A stretch of DNA of 64,000 bases from Elgaria multicarinata webbii (lineage: Eukaryota; Chordata; Lepidosauria; Squamata; Anguidae). Below, one piece after another: positions 11,426-22,900 of this stretch. The DNA is taken from assembly GCF_023053635.1 (NCBI RefSeq), contig NC_086171.1, positions 19,548,006 to 19,612,005 of the forward strand. The letters run 5' to 3'. Made by a program: the position numbers and the translations under genes. Under the pieces are notes generated by a model that ran no database searches, was not told where the DNA came from, and was given only the letters and a program-made list of their open reading frames with translations. Positions within the stretch are counted from its first letter, which is position 1. The number at the start of each line of letters is the position of its first letter.

Positions 11426-14084
11426 CCAAAGATCTACTGTTGCCATGCACAGGACCAGCAGCTGCACAGAAGGTTGAGTTTGTTAACACAACAGACATCT
11501 CCATCCCCACAGGACTTATTCCAAGTAACTAGATTTAAATTGGAGCCCAAGAACAGTAGTTACCCAAAAGAGAACTTCAGCACCTTTTCTGCTAGTACAA
11601 GACCACAAAATACTCTGAACCTGCTTTAATGGATTTGAGCACTTAGAAGACATTTAAAATATAGGAATCCACCTGTCCACTAAAGAGACGAAAGAATAAA
11701 TTTTACCTTGTAGGTATTACATATGCCAGGGACCTGTCCTGCACACATTTTTAGACAACACTGTTTTCCGATTCAGCTCTCCTTCCCATAAGTGCAGGAT
11801 ATTCTATGCTTGCTGCCAGGTCTGCAAAAGTCAGTGGTGTAGCTATATAATTCTAGACCTGGTCTTAATGTTCTATGGGCCCCTACTTCAGATAGTCGTG
11901 AGCATTGCTTTACCACCATTCCATGTTTTACAACTGTTTCTACATTCCTGATAAGCTAGTAAAACCACAAACTATTTGCCAATCCTGATTAAAAAAAACC
12001 CACTACTGAGCATCTGAGGTTATGCTTTCTAAACTCACTTAAATTACAGAACCATCATGACTACAGGTATAAAATGGAGTTTGCTGCTGCTGCCCTGAGA
12101 TTCTCATCACCTGCCTTTCTCTAGGTGTTCATTTGGTGGGGGAGGGGGCTGGGCTTTGGGGCTTTGTGCTTTGGCCGTAAAGTCCAGGCCTAGCTGCACC
12201 ACTGCCTGAAATTACATTGAGTACACTGAAATGTCAGATGGGAGAGCAAAGTGTCACTGCAGGGCCATCCCTACCATTAGGCATAGTGAGGCAATCACCT
12301 CAGGTGGCAGACACTGGGAGGTGGCAGCAAGATGTTGTGGAAGAGAACTCTGTGCCCTACATTTCCTAAGCCAGCCTGTTGGTGGAGGATGCTGCCCCAT
12401 TGCCAGTTTTGAAGATTCAACAGTGTGCTGTTATAAATGGAATGGGAGGCTGCCATTTTGTCCTGTAGGCTTTTGTAAACGGAATGGGAAGGGCGCCATT
12501 TTGTTCTTTGTCTCAGGCCAGTGCTGTGTCACAGGGCTGTTGCTCTTGATGGCACCCATACACCTGACTTAACATCCAGTTGTAGCCTCTGCCATGTGAG
12601 GGCTTTGCCAAAGCATATTCAGTCTAGGCAGGAAACAAAGACGACTCCCCTACCTAATTTGATTTCTCTGCTCTTTACTTTCTCAGGTCTTAAGCACTTC
12701 TATATACACTGCTCTACCATCTGTATTTTATCCCAGAGAGGAGGTTGAACTTTATTTAGCATGTCAATTCTGCTCCTGAAAAGGTTACACTATTTTCTTA
12801 TTTTTACTGTGTGGTATAGTTGAAATCCTCAATCACAGCATAGCCTGTCCTGTTCAGTTTTTACTGAATTACTGAACCAAACACAAATTCAATACCGTTA
12901 GTGCACTGATTTTGGTGCTATATATTACTAAGGCAGACAGGAATGGATTTTCCCGGAGCCAGCAATGAAATAAAGAGCTGTAACATCTGCTCAGAGGAAA
13001 CCATTCTTCCTTTCATTAAAGTACAAAAACAGAAAAATCTGTCATAGTTATTGGCAGCAGTCAATTAACAGAAAATATATTTTTCCCAGGAAGATGGAAG
13101 TTGTTGAGTAGACCTCTAGAATAAGGGGATGTTTAAGAATTCTAAGGAAGCAGGGGCTGGAGTTAGGAGCAAGATATGTTGAGAGGAATTTATGTGCTGT
13201 AGCTCCTGCCAATTAATCTGAAACTTGGAATTAATGACTAATACAGGTTGTAAGAATTATACAACCAGAAAACATCCACGAAACATTTAAACTTTCTAAA
13301 GCATCGCATAAATGCATTGAGCTTATTACCTGTATTAAATTCCATTCGTCATATTGCCATGCAGGCCTTTGAAATTGCACAGCCTGACTTGATCTTTTAC
13401 TTGGCTCCTCCACTGAGCTTCTGGGGGTTATACACAGAATTTCATGCTTAAGCACCACATCCTTAAGGACTAAGGATGCTTAGAATGCCAAAATTTAGCT
13501 CATTACCTAATTCTGTATTTGCAGAGAGTTTTATGAAAAATGTAAATTACACAGTGGGTTATAGCCAATGTTAGTCCTACTTAGAGTAGGCCCATTGAAA
13601 TGAATGGGACTTAAGTTAGAATTGCATTGGATACAACCTATGATTTTATTGTATTACCAAGACTACTATAAATCATCTCTCTCTGTTAGGATGGTTCAGT
13701 CTAGTGAATAGTGGAGTGCGGATATATCCCAGGAAGAGACAGGTACCTTTCCCCTGGAAAATCTCTGCATTCATTTTGAAAGAAAGATAATGTTTAGCAT
13801 ATCTAGCCCTGATTGCATGATCAGCCACATGAGCTGGTAAGGAAGCAGTACATGCAGAATCTTTCCAGATGGACCATTGGGATCAAATCATGCCCTAGCA
13901 CATCTATACTTCTTAATAAGACTCGTGTGCAAGTATCCTGTGGTTCCAACCAACGTGGGTTAGCATTGGGAGGTTTAAAAAAATATTATGTTCCACAGCA
14001 ATACAAAGCAGACAGGCCTTTTATTACTGGAAATGGATTTCAACGGTTGCCACAGAGGGAAAACGCTCATTTCCCTAAGCCGAC
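11426..14084. other. Intergenic; possible DNA-transposon remnants (also 20235-22893)
   Basis: GGGCCATCCCTACCATTAGG at 12261 resembles the end of a common reptile DNA element, but no opposite end is clear. A short inverted pair around 13550-13640 (ATGAATGGGACTTAAGTTAG) looks like a small MITE. No gene is supported. Confidence 0.35.
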
Positions 14085-14208
14085 TTTCTTAAACTTGGCA
14101 CTCAGCAGATGTGTTACATCACAACTCCCACCATCCCAGCTGACTGGGGTTAATGGGATCTCTAGTCAAACACTTTTGGAGGGTGCCAGGCTGGTGAAGC
14201 CTGCTCTA
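14085..14208. mobile_element. hAT-like palindromic MITE (also 22894-23017)
   Basis: CACAACTCCCACCATCCCAG pairs with GGGATCTCTAGTCAAAC; the right end is GGAGGGTGCCAGGCTGG. An open frame across it (13813-14307, 164 codons) is therefore not a gene. Confidence 0.65.
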
Positions 14209-14624
14209 GATGATTTGGCCAAAAGCTGTTTTGGCCCTGTTGGAAAACTCATACCCACTGCACTGTATATCTGCAGGCCAGATTGGTCATCTTATACTCC
14301 AGTGTAGGGCACATTAATTCTTCCACCCTTCTTTTTGCTTTTTATGGAGCTATAAAATGCCTTGCTAAGTAGAGTTTCCTCTCATGTGTCTTGGAATACA
14401 ATTAGTGATGAATGAGACAGAAGAGCCCAATATAGCATCAAAACCTGAAGCTACAGAAATGTTGATTTTAATTTTAAATGACATCTGTTGCAGCCAGCAC
14501 ACATGTTCCCTTGTGAAAATCAGCTGAAGCATTACGTATAAGTGGGACCTGCAACAGAATGTTGCTGCTTACTGTTCTTGTTCACTTCCCTCCTCCAGGA
14601 TACTCCATTCTGTTCCTCCAACAG

Positions 14625-14741
14625 TCAATGTTCCATGGCCACCAAGCATGCCCTCCAGACTTCAATTCCCATTATCCCAACCAACATGCCCATGCTGGCC
14701 AGGGATAATGGGAATTGTAGCCTGGAGTGGGCACTATGTTG
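14625..14741. mobile_element. hAT-like palindromic MITE (also 23434-23550)
   Basis: ATTCCCATTATCCCAACC is inverted against AGGGATAATGGGAATTG around CATGCCCATGCTGGCC. Confidence 0.6.
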
Positions 14742-14772
14742 AAGAAAACTACCTATAGCAACCCTTATAGGA

Positions 14773-14826
14773 CCTGTTCAGAAGACACCTTAAACCACGG
14801 TGGTTTAAGGCGTCTTCTGAACAGGG
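14773..14826. mobile_element. 54-bp minimal hairpin MITE (also 23582-23635)
   Basis: CCTGTTCAGAAGACACCTT and AAGGCGTCTTCTGAACAGGG form near-perfect arms around AAACCACGGTGGTTT. The ends equal those of the element at 8922-9116, so this is little more than its terminal repeats. Confidence 0.75.
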
Positions 14827-15595
14827 CTACCATCAGCTTCTAAAAGAGGTTTCAGCAGAGTAAGGGGAGCCTAGACTTCTTACTAACCACCATCACCCCT
14901 TTCCACTTTTGCTGCACCATAGATGAGCAGTATGAACACAAGGCACTCCTTAGGAAGAGTATATAGCGATGACCTGCTCAACTCAACCATCTTGTTTACA
15001 AAGGGTAAAAGGCTGAGAGATGTAGTTATGCAATTTTGCCAGAATGTTTCAAGAAGAGCAATATGACTCACAACAGGGCAAGGCAAAAGGGCAGCCAAGA
15101 GATGAACCCAGACGGCTGGCACTGGAATCAGGACAGAGCAGGCAGATTTAGAAAATCCAACAGGATTCTCCGTGAGCCACCCTCATGCTACATAATCCTG
15201 TTCATGAGCACAAACAGTCAAATCCAGATTCCTCAAGGGACCAGCTGGCATTTTGATCAGCACTCTTGTTCCTGCAGATTAGCGAGCCAAAGATCAAAGC
15301 TTAAGGGAAGAGCTTATCATGTTTGGGAAGATTTCCCCTCCCGTTTCTCTCCTCCCTGACATGATGCAGCATTTCCCAATGTATGGTTTGCATGATCAGT
15401 GTGAAGATTGGCCATGCTTGCTCTCCAGCTTGTCTGCCAAATGGCCAAAGACTAGGCGTAATACCATGGTGGTAATTTAGTGGCACATTTCAGAAATAGA
15501 GACTTGCTTGACTCCCCCCCCTCCTTTAGTCAGATTGTGGATGCCACACTCTCTGCCTCTGGCAGCAAGGCACTTCGTAAGAACAATCATTTAAA

Positions 15596-15712
15596 GGTGC
15601 AATCCTATGCATATTCAACCAGAAAAAAGCCCTACAGTTCCCAAGCCTGGCTAGGGCATGCTGGGAGTTGTAGGCTTCTTTGTCTGTCTAAACATGCATA
15701 GAATTGTACCCC
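15596..15712. mobile_element. Palindromic MITE with GGTGCAATCCTATGCAT ends (also 24405-24521)
   Basis: The left end GGTGCAATCCTATGCATAT is inverted relative to AAACATGCATAGAATTGTACC. Same family as 34484-34620. Confidence 0.75.
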
Positions 15713-16286
15713 CAAGAGTCTTAAGGGCAGGAACAGCAGTTTTGTTTACTATATACCCCAACTATGATATAATAGCTATAGGGAGAAAGAAGCATGCATC
15801 AAAATGTGAACCAGAGTACTTGGTGATTTGATTCTGACAATATATTTTAACAAGTCTGGGAACATGCAGGCATGCTCTAGTAGAGACTTTAAAATCAAAA
15901 GGTCCATCTTCTGCTAGTGCTAAATCATCAGGATCACATGGACCAGAGAACAGAGTAGGTAAAATGAAGCGGCTTGATAGGCAAGCAGCCAATTGTTCTT
16001 AGGCTTCAGTAGGGACCTGGAATATTTATATACTTCCTCTGAAAAGGGTGCTAGGTTCTGACCATGAACTGTCTCGCCTGGTAGGTATGGGAACGAACAG
16101 GCTACAAAGCTCCCTTCTTTCAGAATGTGATGGCAGGAATGGTCCAAGACTTATTTTGAAATGCTATTGATTACAATATACAAAAAAGCATGCAAAAGTT
16201 TATTACAATATACATTTATTTATTACAATATACAATTTATTACAATATACAAAAAAGCATGCAAAAGCACTAGTTTCTACATCTTA
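15713..16286. other. End of copy 1, with truncated stub of the DPPA2/4-like last exon
   Basis: At 16277-16286 the minus strand holds only the stop codon and the last two codons before the gap, plus the poly(A) hexamers at 16199-16241. It is the duplicate of 25086-25095 and should not be annotated as a second gene. Confidence 0.85.
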
Positions 16287-16486
16287 NNNNNNNNNNNNNN
16301 NNNNNNNNNNNNNNNNNNNNNNNNNNNNNNNNNNNNNNNNNNNNNNNNNNNNNNNNNNNNNNNNNNNNNNNNNNNNNNNNNNNNNNNNNNNNNNNNNNNN
16401 NNNNNNNNNNNNNNNNNNNNNNNNNNNNNNNNNNNNNNNNNNNNNNNNNNNNNNNNNNNNNNNNNNNNNNNNNNNNNNNNNNNNNN
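16287..16486. other. Assembly gap of exactly 200 N
   Basis: A round-number run of N, flanked on both sides by the ends of the duplicated block. A fixed-size gap of this kind marks a scaffold join of unknown true length. Confidence 0.98.
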
Positions 16487-16902
16487 CAGTTTGAAGGTGT
16501 GTGTGGGGGAAATCTCTCAGCTGTCACATGAAGTGTTCTAATTCTAATGGTGTCCAGCCTTCGGTAGTGTAATCTTCAATCATGCATGCATTCCACTGGG
16601 CAGAAGAGCGGCAAGGACAGCTGCATATCGGAGGATATTTTTCTACCTTTCAGAGAAGCCTTCGGTCATTAAACTGACTGGTAGGGCAGAGAGGTTCAAA
16701 TCCGTCTCACTCAGCAGTCGACACACAGATGCTCATTTAGTAGGCAGAGCCTGGCTTTAAGCCATTGCTCGTTGCCAAGCCATCCTTTCAAAGGTATGAG
16801 TAAGTGGTACACAATTGGTCAAGACGAAATTGCTCATAATGGTCACTCCTGAATTGTCTTTCATTATCACTGCCAACAGCAACAACATCCTGACATCTAC
16901 AT

Positions 16903-16950
<48 letters not shown>

Positions 16951-19900
16951 TTTTCTTGCTTGTGGCGGTTTTTCTAGATGAATATGACAGGCTTTGCCAA
17001 GTCATGCTGTCTTTTACTGATTCAGGAATTTCCTGACTATTGAAGAAGTTTTAAGTCTATCTGTTGTTGTTGTTGTTGATTTCTTTACAAAATCGTCATT
17101 ACATAGTAACAAAATGGGTACAGTGAAGAAACATAGACTCCGGGTGACAGTATAGACACCCTAGCCTACATCAAGATGCTGGTTGTTTTCAACTATCACT
17201 GTCATTGTGCTTTGGAGGTGGCAGCATGATGGAGGAAGAACAGAAGAAGAAAACTGTAAATATCTTCTTTTTTTCCCCCCAGTGGGGAGGCACGGCACTG
17301 TCCAACCCTGCTCTCTGCCTAGCACCACCTCCGGAGAAGGGTATATGACAGAGAAACCTTTGTGCCAGCTCAATCTCAATTCTTCCAATGCAATACCAAG
17401 AGACATGCAGGAAAAAGAGATACAGAGGAATCAGTACAGGTTTACAGCTTGTCACTGTCACATTATCTGGTCCCCTTAAGGTTACTTTCATGCAGGGATG
17501 GATTTATCTGTCAGTTTCGGTTTTTTCTCTATTTCTCATTTTTCCAGTCTTAAGATTGGTTCATCCCAAACTTCGAGAAACCTTTTTAAAAAAAATTTGC
17601 AGGAACATTTGTGTTCCTTATAGGACTTGGACTACAGGCCCCTCACCGTCTTTGTCACACACACACCCTCTAGATGTTACAGCTTGTCAATAACCTTCTT
17701 AAACTGCGGTACCTAGAACTAGATACACAGCCTGTTCAGACAATATTCTAAGCCATAGTTAGGCCACTAACCCTTTTGCAGAAAATGGTTAAACTATGGT
17801 TATGTAGCTACCATGATTAGGAATGGTCCACACCACACTAAGTCATGGGTCACATGACATGCTAAGCCATAATGTCGATGTCAAAACGCTTAACCACCAT
17901 GACTTAGCATGTCGTCTGAACAGGGTCACAATAATCCAGATGAGGTCTGGCCAAAAATTCAATAGAATGGTACCACTATGACTTGCAATCCGGACACATT
18001 ATTTCTTTTGATGTAGCCTAGAATTGCATTAGCCTCTCTAGCTGTTGCATTACACTACTGACTCATGTTTAACTTGTGATCTCCCTGAATACCTAAGATG
18101 TTTTACTAAGATGTACTACTCTGAAGCCAGATATCACCCCTGCTGTATTTTTGCACCTGATTCTTCCTACCCAAATGCAGAACTTTTTTGCTAGTTTTGG
18201 CCCAGTTCTCCATCCTGTGCCATCCCATATACCACTTCTCTCCAGGTTAATAAGAAGCCATTGATGAAAACTCTCATCCAGCTACAAATCCACCCAACAG
18301 CAGGATTTTATACCAGCTTGCCAACAAGAATAGTATGGGAACCTATTTGATCTTGCTGATCTCAAGATATACTACATCTACAGCATTCTCTATTTATTTA
18401 TTTATTTATTACATTTCTATACTGCCCAATAGCCGGAGCTCTCTGGGCGGTTCTCTGGATCTACCAAGCAAGCAGATTGCATTGTACAAAGCCCTAAACA
18501 ACTTGGGACCATGATACCTGAGAGAGCGCCTTCTCCCCTACCAATCTGCCTGGTCACTGAAGTCATCCGAGGGCATGCTCCTGATGGTTCCACATAGACC
18601 ATCCTCCGATTGGAGTCCACCAGGGGAAGAGCCTTCAGTGTGGTGTCCCCCTTCCTATGGAATTCCCTGCCTCTGGAGCTCAGGCAGGTGCCAACTTTGT
18701 ATTCCTTTCAACGCCTCCTGAAAATGATATTGTTCCAGGAAGCCTTTCTTTAATGACTAGCCACGGTTCACAATTCACCTTTAATTTTAGTTTTAAAAAT
18801 CTATTTTAAGGTGTTTTATTCTGTTTTTATTGTATTTCATCTTGTACACCGCTCCGAAATTTTGAATGGGGAATGGTATATAAATATTGTAAATAAATAA
18901 TAAATAAAAATACATTTTCCTGTTGCATGGTAAGACTAGCTCTGTTACTTGCAGCAAAGTATGCTGTACCAAAGTGAGGTTGAACATAGGGGCTTATTTC
19001 ATGCATACAGTAAGCATTCACATTAGCATAACATCCAAGGCAGTTAGCTGTAGAACAGCAAAGTGATTGTGCGCATGTATGAGCCAACCCAAGTGTACAG
19101 CAATCAAATATAGAGGAAACAATGGCGGCATGTATGAACCAACCCTTGGAAAATTATGAAGTTAGAATCATGTGATAAGGAAAGTTCATCATATCTACAG
19201 ACATATCTTGCACAGTTGTCTATTAGATGGAATCTCTCTTCCAGATAAAGACAGTTAAAACAGCTGTTCTTGCCCATTGCCCATTCCCTCAAGGAGACAA
19301 CTTGGTGGAACATGCCAGGAAATTTAGTAGAAGGCTATGGAGCATTGTTGGGAGGCCTTCACTAATAGAAACGGGGAATTTAGGAGTGCTGAAGTTCCAC
19401 AATTTATAGGGAGATAAAAATTTGGATAGCAGTCAATTCAGGAAAGCATTTAATCAGTCTAGTTTATTTTTATACTGAAGATTCCACTTATATCCAGATT
19501 TACATTGCAGCCAGACAGGTGCTTTCAACTCTAAAGTTAGTGCAGTGACCTTTTCCATACAATAAGCTGTTCTCCGCAAGTAGCCTGTTGCAATCAAATA
19601 CCAGCAATTGTACAGCCTTTTTTTCTTTTTGCATGATACGTGAGCTATATCATTCCTGAAACCCCTTGCTATAAATTTGAATTTTCCATTAACAGTTGGC
19701 AGCTTGAAGTCAGTAATAGTCTTCACCTTCAGCTGTTACAAAAGAATAGCTGGGGCTTAAGAGAGAATTTTCTGCTGGGGGTTGGGTGGGAGGTCAGCAA
19801 AGCAAGATAATAACATGCATGTTATACAAGTAATTCAGGAAGAATTCACAATTTTATGATTACAATGAACTGAGCTACCCCTTATTTTTTCTGGCAGCTT

Positions 19901-22900
19901 GTATGGTGAAGGAGGAATATGTTCTGATGTTCCATCCAAGTATAGTAGTAGGCATCTCTTATCTAAACATCTCCATCACGATAACTGATCACCACTGGAA
20001 AGCCAATGTGGTGTAGTGGCTAGAGTGTTGAGCTAGGCTTGGGAAGATCTGGCCTTCAGTCCCAATAATGAAAATCACTAGGTGGCTTTGGGCCAGTCAC
20101 TGATTCACATCCTAACCTACCTCACCAGGTTGCTGTGATGATAAAATGGAGAGGAGGAGGATCATGTATGCTGCCTTGGGCTCCTTGGAGGAAAGGTGGG
20201 ATGGAAATGTAACAAATACATCAATAAATAAACCCCAAAGATCTACTGTTGCCATGCACAGGACCAGCAGCTGCACAGAAGGTTGAGTTTGTTAACACAA
20301 CAGACATCTCCATCCCCACAGGACTTATTCCAAGTAACTAGATTTAAATTGGAGCCCAAGAACAGTAGTTACCCAAAAGAGAACTTCAGCACCTTTTCTG
20401 CTAGTACAAGACCACAAAATACTCTGAACCTGCTTTAATGGATTTGAGCACTTAGAAGACATTTAAAATATAGGAATCCACCTGTCCACTAAAGAGACGA
20501 AAGAATAAATTTTACCTTGTAGGTATTACATATGCCAGGGACCTGTCCTGCACACATTTTTAGACAACACTGTTTTCCGATTCAGCTCTCCTTCCCATAA
20601 GTGCAGGATATTCTATGCTTGCTGCCAGGTCTGCAAAAGTCAGTGGTGTAGCTATATAATTCTAGACCTGGTCTTAATGTTCTATGGGCCCCTACTTCAG
20701 ATAGTCGTGAGCATTGCTTTACCACCATTCCATGTTTTACAACTGTTTCTACATTCCTGATAAGCTAGTAAAACCACAAACTATTTGCCAATCCTGATTA
20801 AAAAAAACCCACTACTGAGCATCTGAGGTTATGCTTTCTAAACTCACTTAAATTACAGAACCATCATGACTACAGGTATAAAATGGAGTTTGCTGCTGCT
20901 GCCCTGAGATTCTCATCACCTGCCTTTCTCTAGGTGTTCATTTGGTGGGGGAGGGGGCTGGGCTTTGGGGCTTTGTGCTTTGGCCGTAAAGTCCAGGCCT
21001 AGCTGCACCACTGCCTGAAATTACATTGAGTACACTGAAATGTCAGATGGGAGAGCAAAGTGTCACTGCAGGGCCATCCCTACCATTAGGCATAGTGAGG
21101 CAATCACCTCAGGTGGCAGACACTGGGAGGTGGCAGCAAGATGTTGTGGAAGAGAACTCTGTGCCCTACATTTCCTAAGCCAGCCTGTTGGTGGAGGATG
21201 CTGCCCCATTGCCAGTTTTGAAGATTCAACAGTGTGCTGTTATAAATGGAATGGGAGGCTGCCATTTTGTCCTGTAGGCTTTTGTAAACGGAATGGGAAG
21301 GGCGCCATTTTGTTCTTTGTCTCAGGCCAGTGCTGTGTCACAGGGCTGTTGCTCTTGATGGCACCCATACACCTGACTTAACATCCAGTTGTAGCCTCTG
21401 CCATGTGAGGGCTTTGCCAAAGCATATTCAGTCTAGGCAGGAAACAAAGACGACTCCCCTACCTAATTTGATTTCTCTGCTCTTTACTTTCTCAGGTCTT
21501 AAGCACTTCTATATACACTGCTCTACCATCTGTATTTTATCCCAGAGAGGAGGTTGAACTTTATTTAGCATGTCAATTCTGCTCCTGAAAAGGTTACACT
21601 ATTTTCTTATTTTTACTGTGTGGTATAGTTGAAATCCTCAATCACAGCATAGCCTGTCCTGTTCAGTTTTTACTGAATTACTGAACCAAACACAAATTCA
21701 ATACCGTTAGTGCACTGATTTTGGTGCTATATATTACTAAGGCAGACAGGAATGGATTTTCCCGGAGCCAGCAATGAAATAAAGAGCTGTAACATCTGCT
21801 CAGAGGAAACCATTCTTCCTTTCATTAAAGTACAAAAACAGAAAAATCTGTCATAGTTATTGGCAGCAGTCAATTAACAGAAAATATATTTTTCCCAGGA
21901 AGATGGAAGTTGTTGAGTAGACCTCTAGAATAAGGGGATGTTTAAGAATTCTAAGGAAGCAGGGGCTGGAGTTAGGAGCAAGATATGTTGAGAGGAATTT
22001 ATGTGCTGTAGCTCCTGCCAATTAATCTGAAACTTGGAATTAATGACTAATACAGGTTGTAAGAATTATACAACCAGAAAACATCCACGAAACATTTAAA
22101 CTTTCTAAAGCATCGCATAAATGCATTGAGCTTATTACCTGTATTAAATTCCATTCGTCATATTGCCATGCAGGCCTTTGAAATTGCACAGCCTGACTTG
22201 ATCTTTTACTTGGCTCCTCCACTGAGCTTCTGGGGGTTATACACAGAATTTCATGCTTAAGCACCACATCCTTAAGGACTAAGGATGCTTAGAATGCCAA
22301 AATTTAGCTCATTACCTAATTCTGTATTTGCAGAGAGTTTTATGAAAAATGTAAATTACACAGTGGGTTATAGCCAATGTTAGTCCTACTTAGAGTAGGC
22401 CCATTGAAATGAATGGGACTTAAGTTAGAATTGCATTGGATACAACCTATGATTTTATTGTATTACCAAGACTACTATAAATCATCTCTCTCTGTTAGGA
22501 TGGTTCAGTCTAGTGAATAGTGGAGTGCGGATATATCCCAGGAAGAGACAGGTACCTTTCCCCTGGAAAATCTCTGCATTCATTTTGAAAGAAAGATAAT
22601 GTTTAGCATATCTAGCCCTGATTGCATGATCAGCCACATGAGCTGGTAAGGAAGCAGTACATGCAGAATCTTTCCAGATGGACCATTGGGATCAAATCAT
22701 GCCCTAGCACATCTATACTTCTTAATAAGACTCGTGTGCAAGTATCCTGTGGTTCCAACCAACGTGGGTTAGCATTGGGAGGTTTAAAAAAATATTATGT
22801 TCCACAGCAATACAAAGCAGACAGGCCTTTTATTACTGGAAATGGATTTCAACGGTTGCCACAGAGGGAAAACGCTCATTTCCCTAAGCCGACTTTCTTA

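Larger units (their letters stand above)
7678..16286 (+). repeat. Copy 1 of an 8,609-bp exact direct duplication (left of gap)
   Basis: Starts CAGTTTGAAGGTG and ends TTCTACATCTTA, directly against the N run. Every reading frame, microsatellite and repeat that I compared reappears at +8,809 without an indel, including the CAT microsatellite. An allele or an old duplicate would be expected to differ, so this looks like one sequence assembled twice. Confidence 0.95.

Noticed and set aside
13813-14307. 164-codon plus-strand open frame (and copy at 22622-23116)
   Set aside because: It runs through a palindromic MITE and has no family motif.
16161-16541. Open frame crossing the N gap
   Set aside because: It exists only because N was translated as unknown; both ends are duplicated noncoding sequence and 3' UTR.
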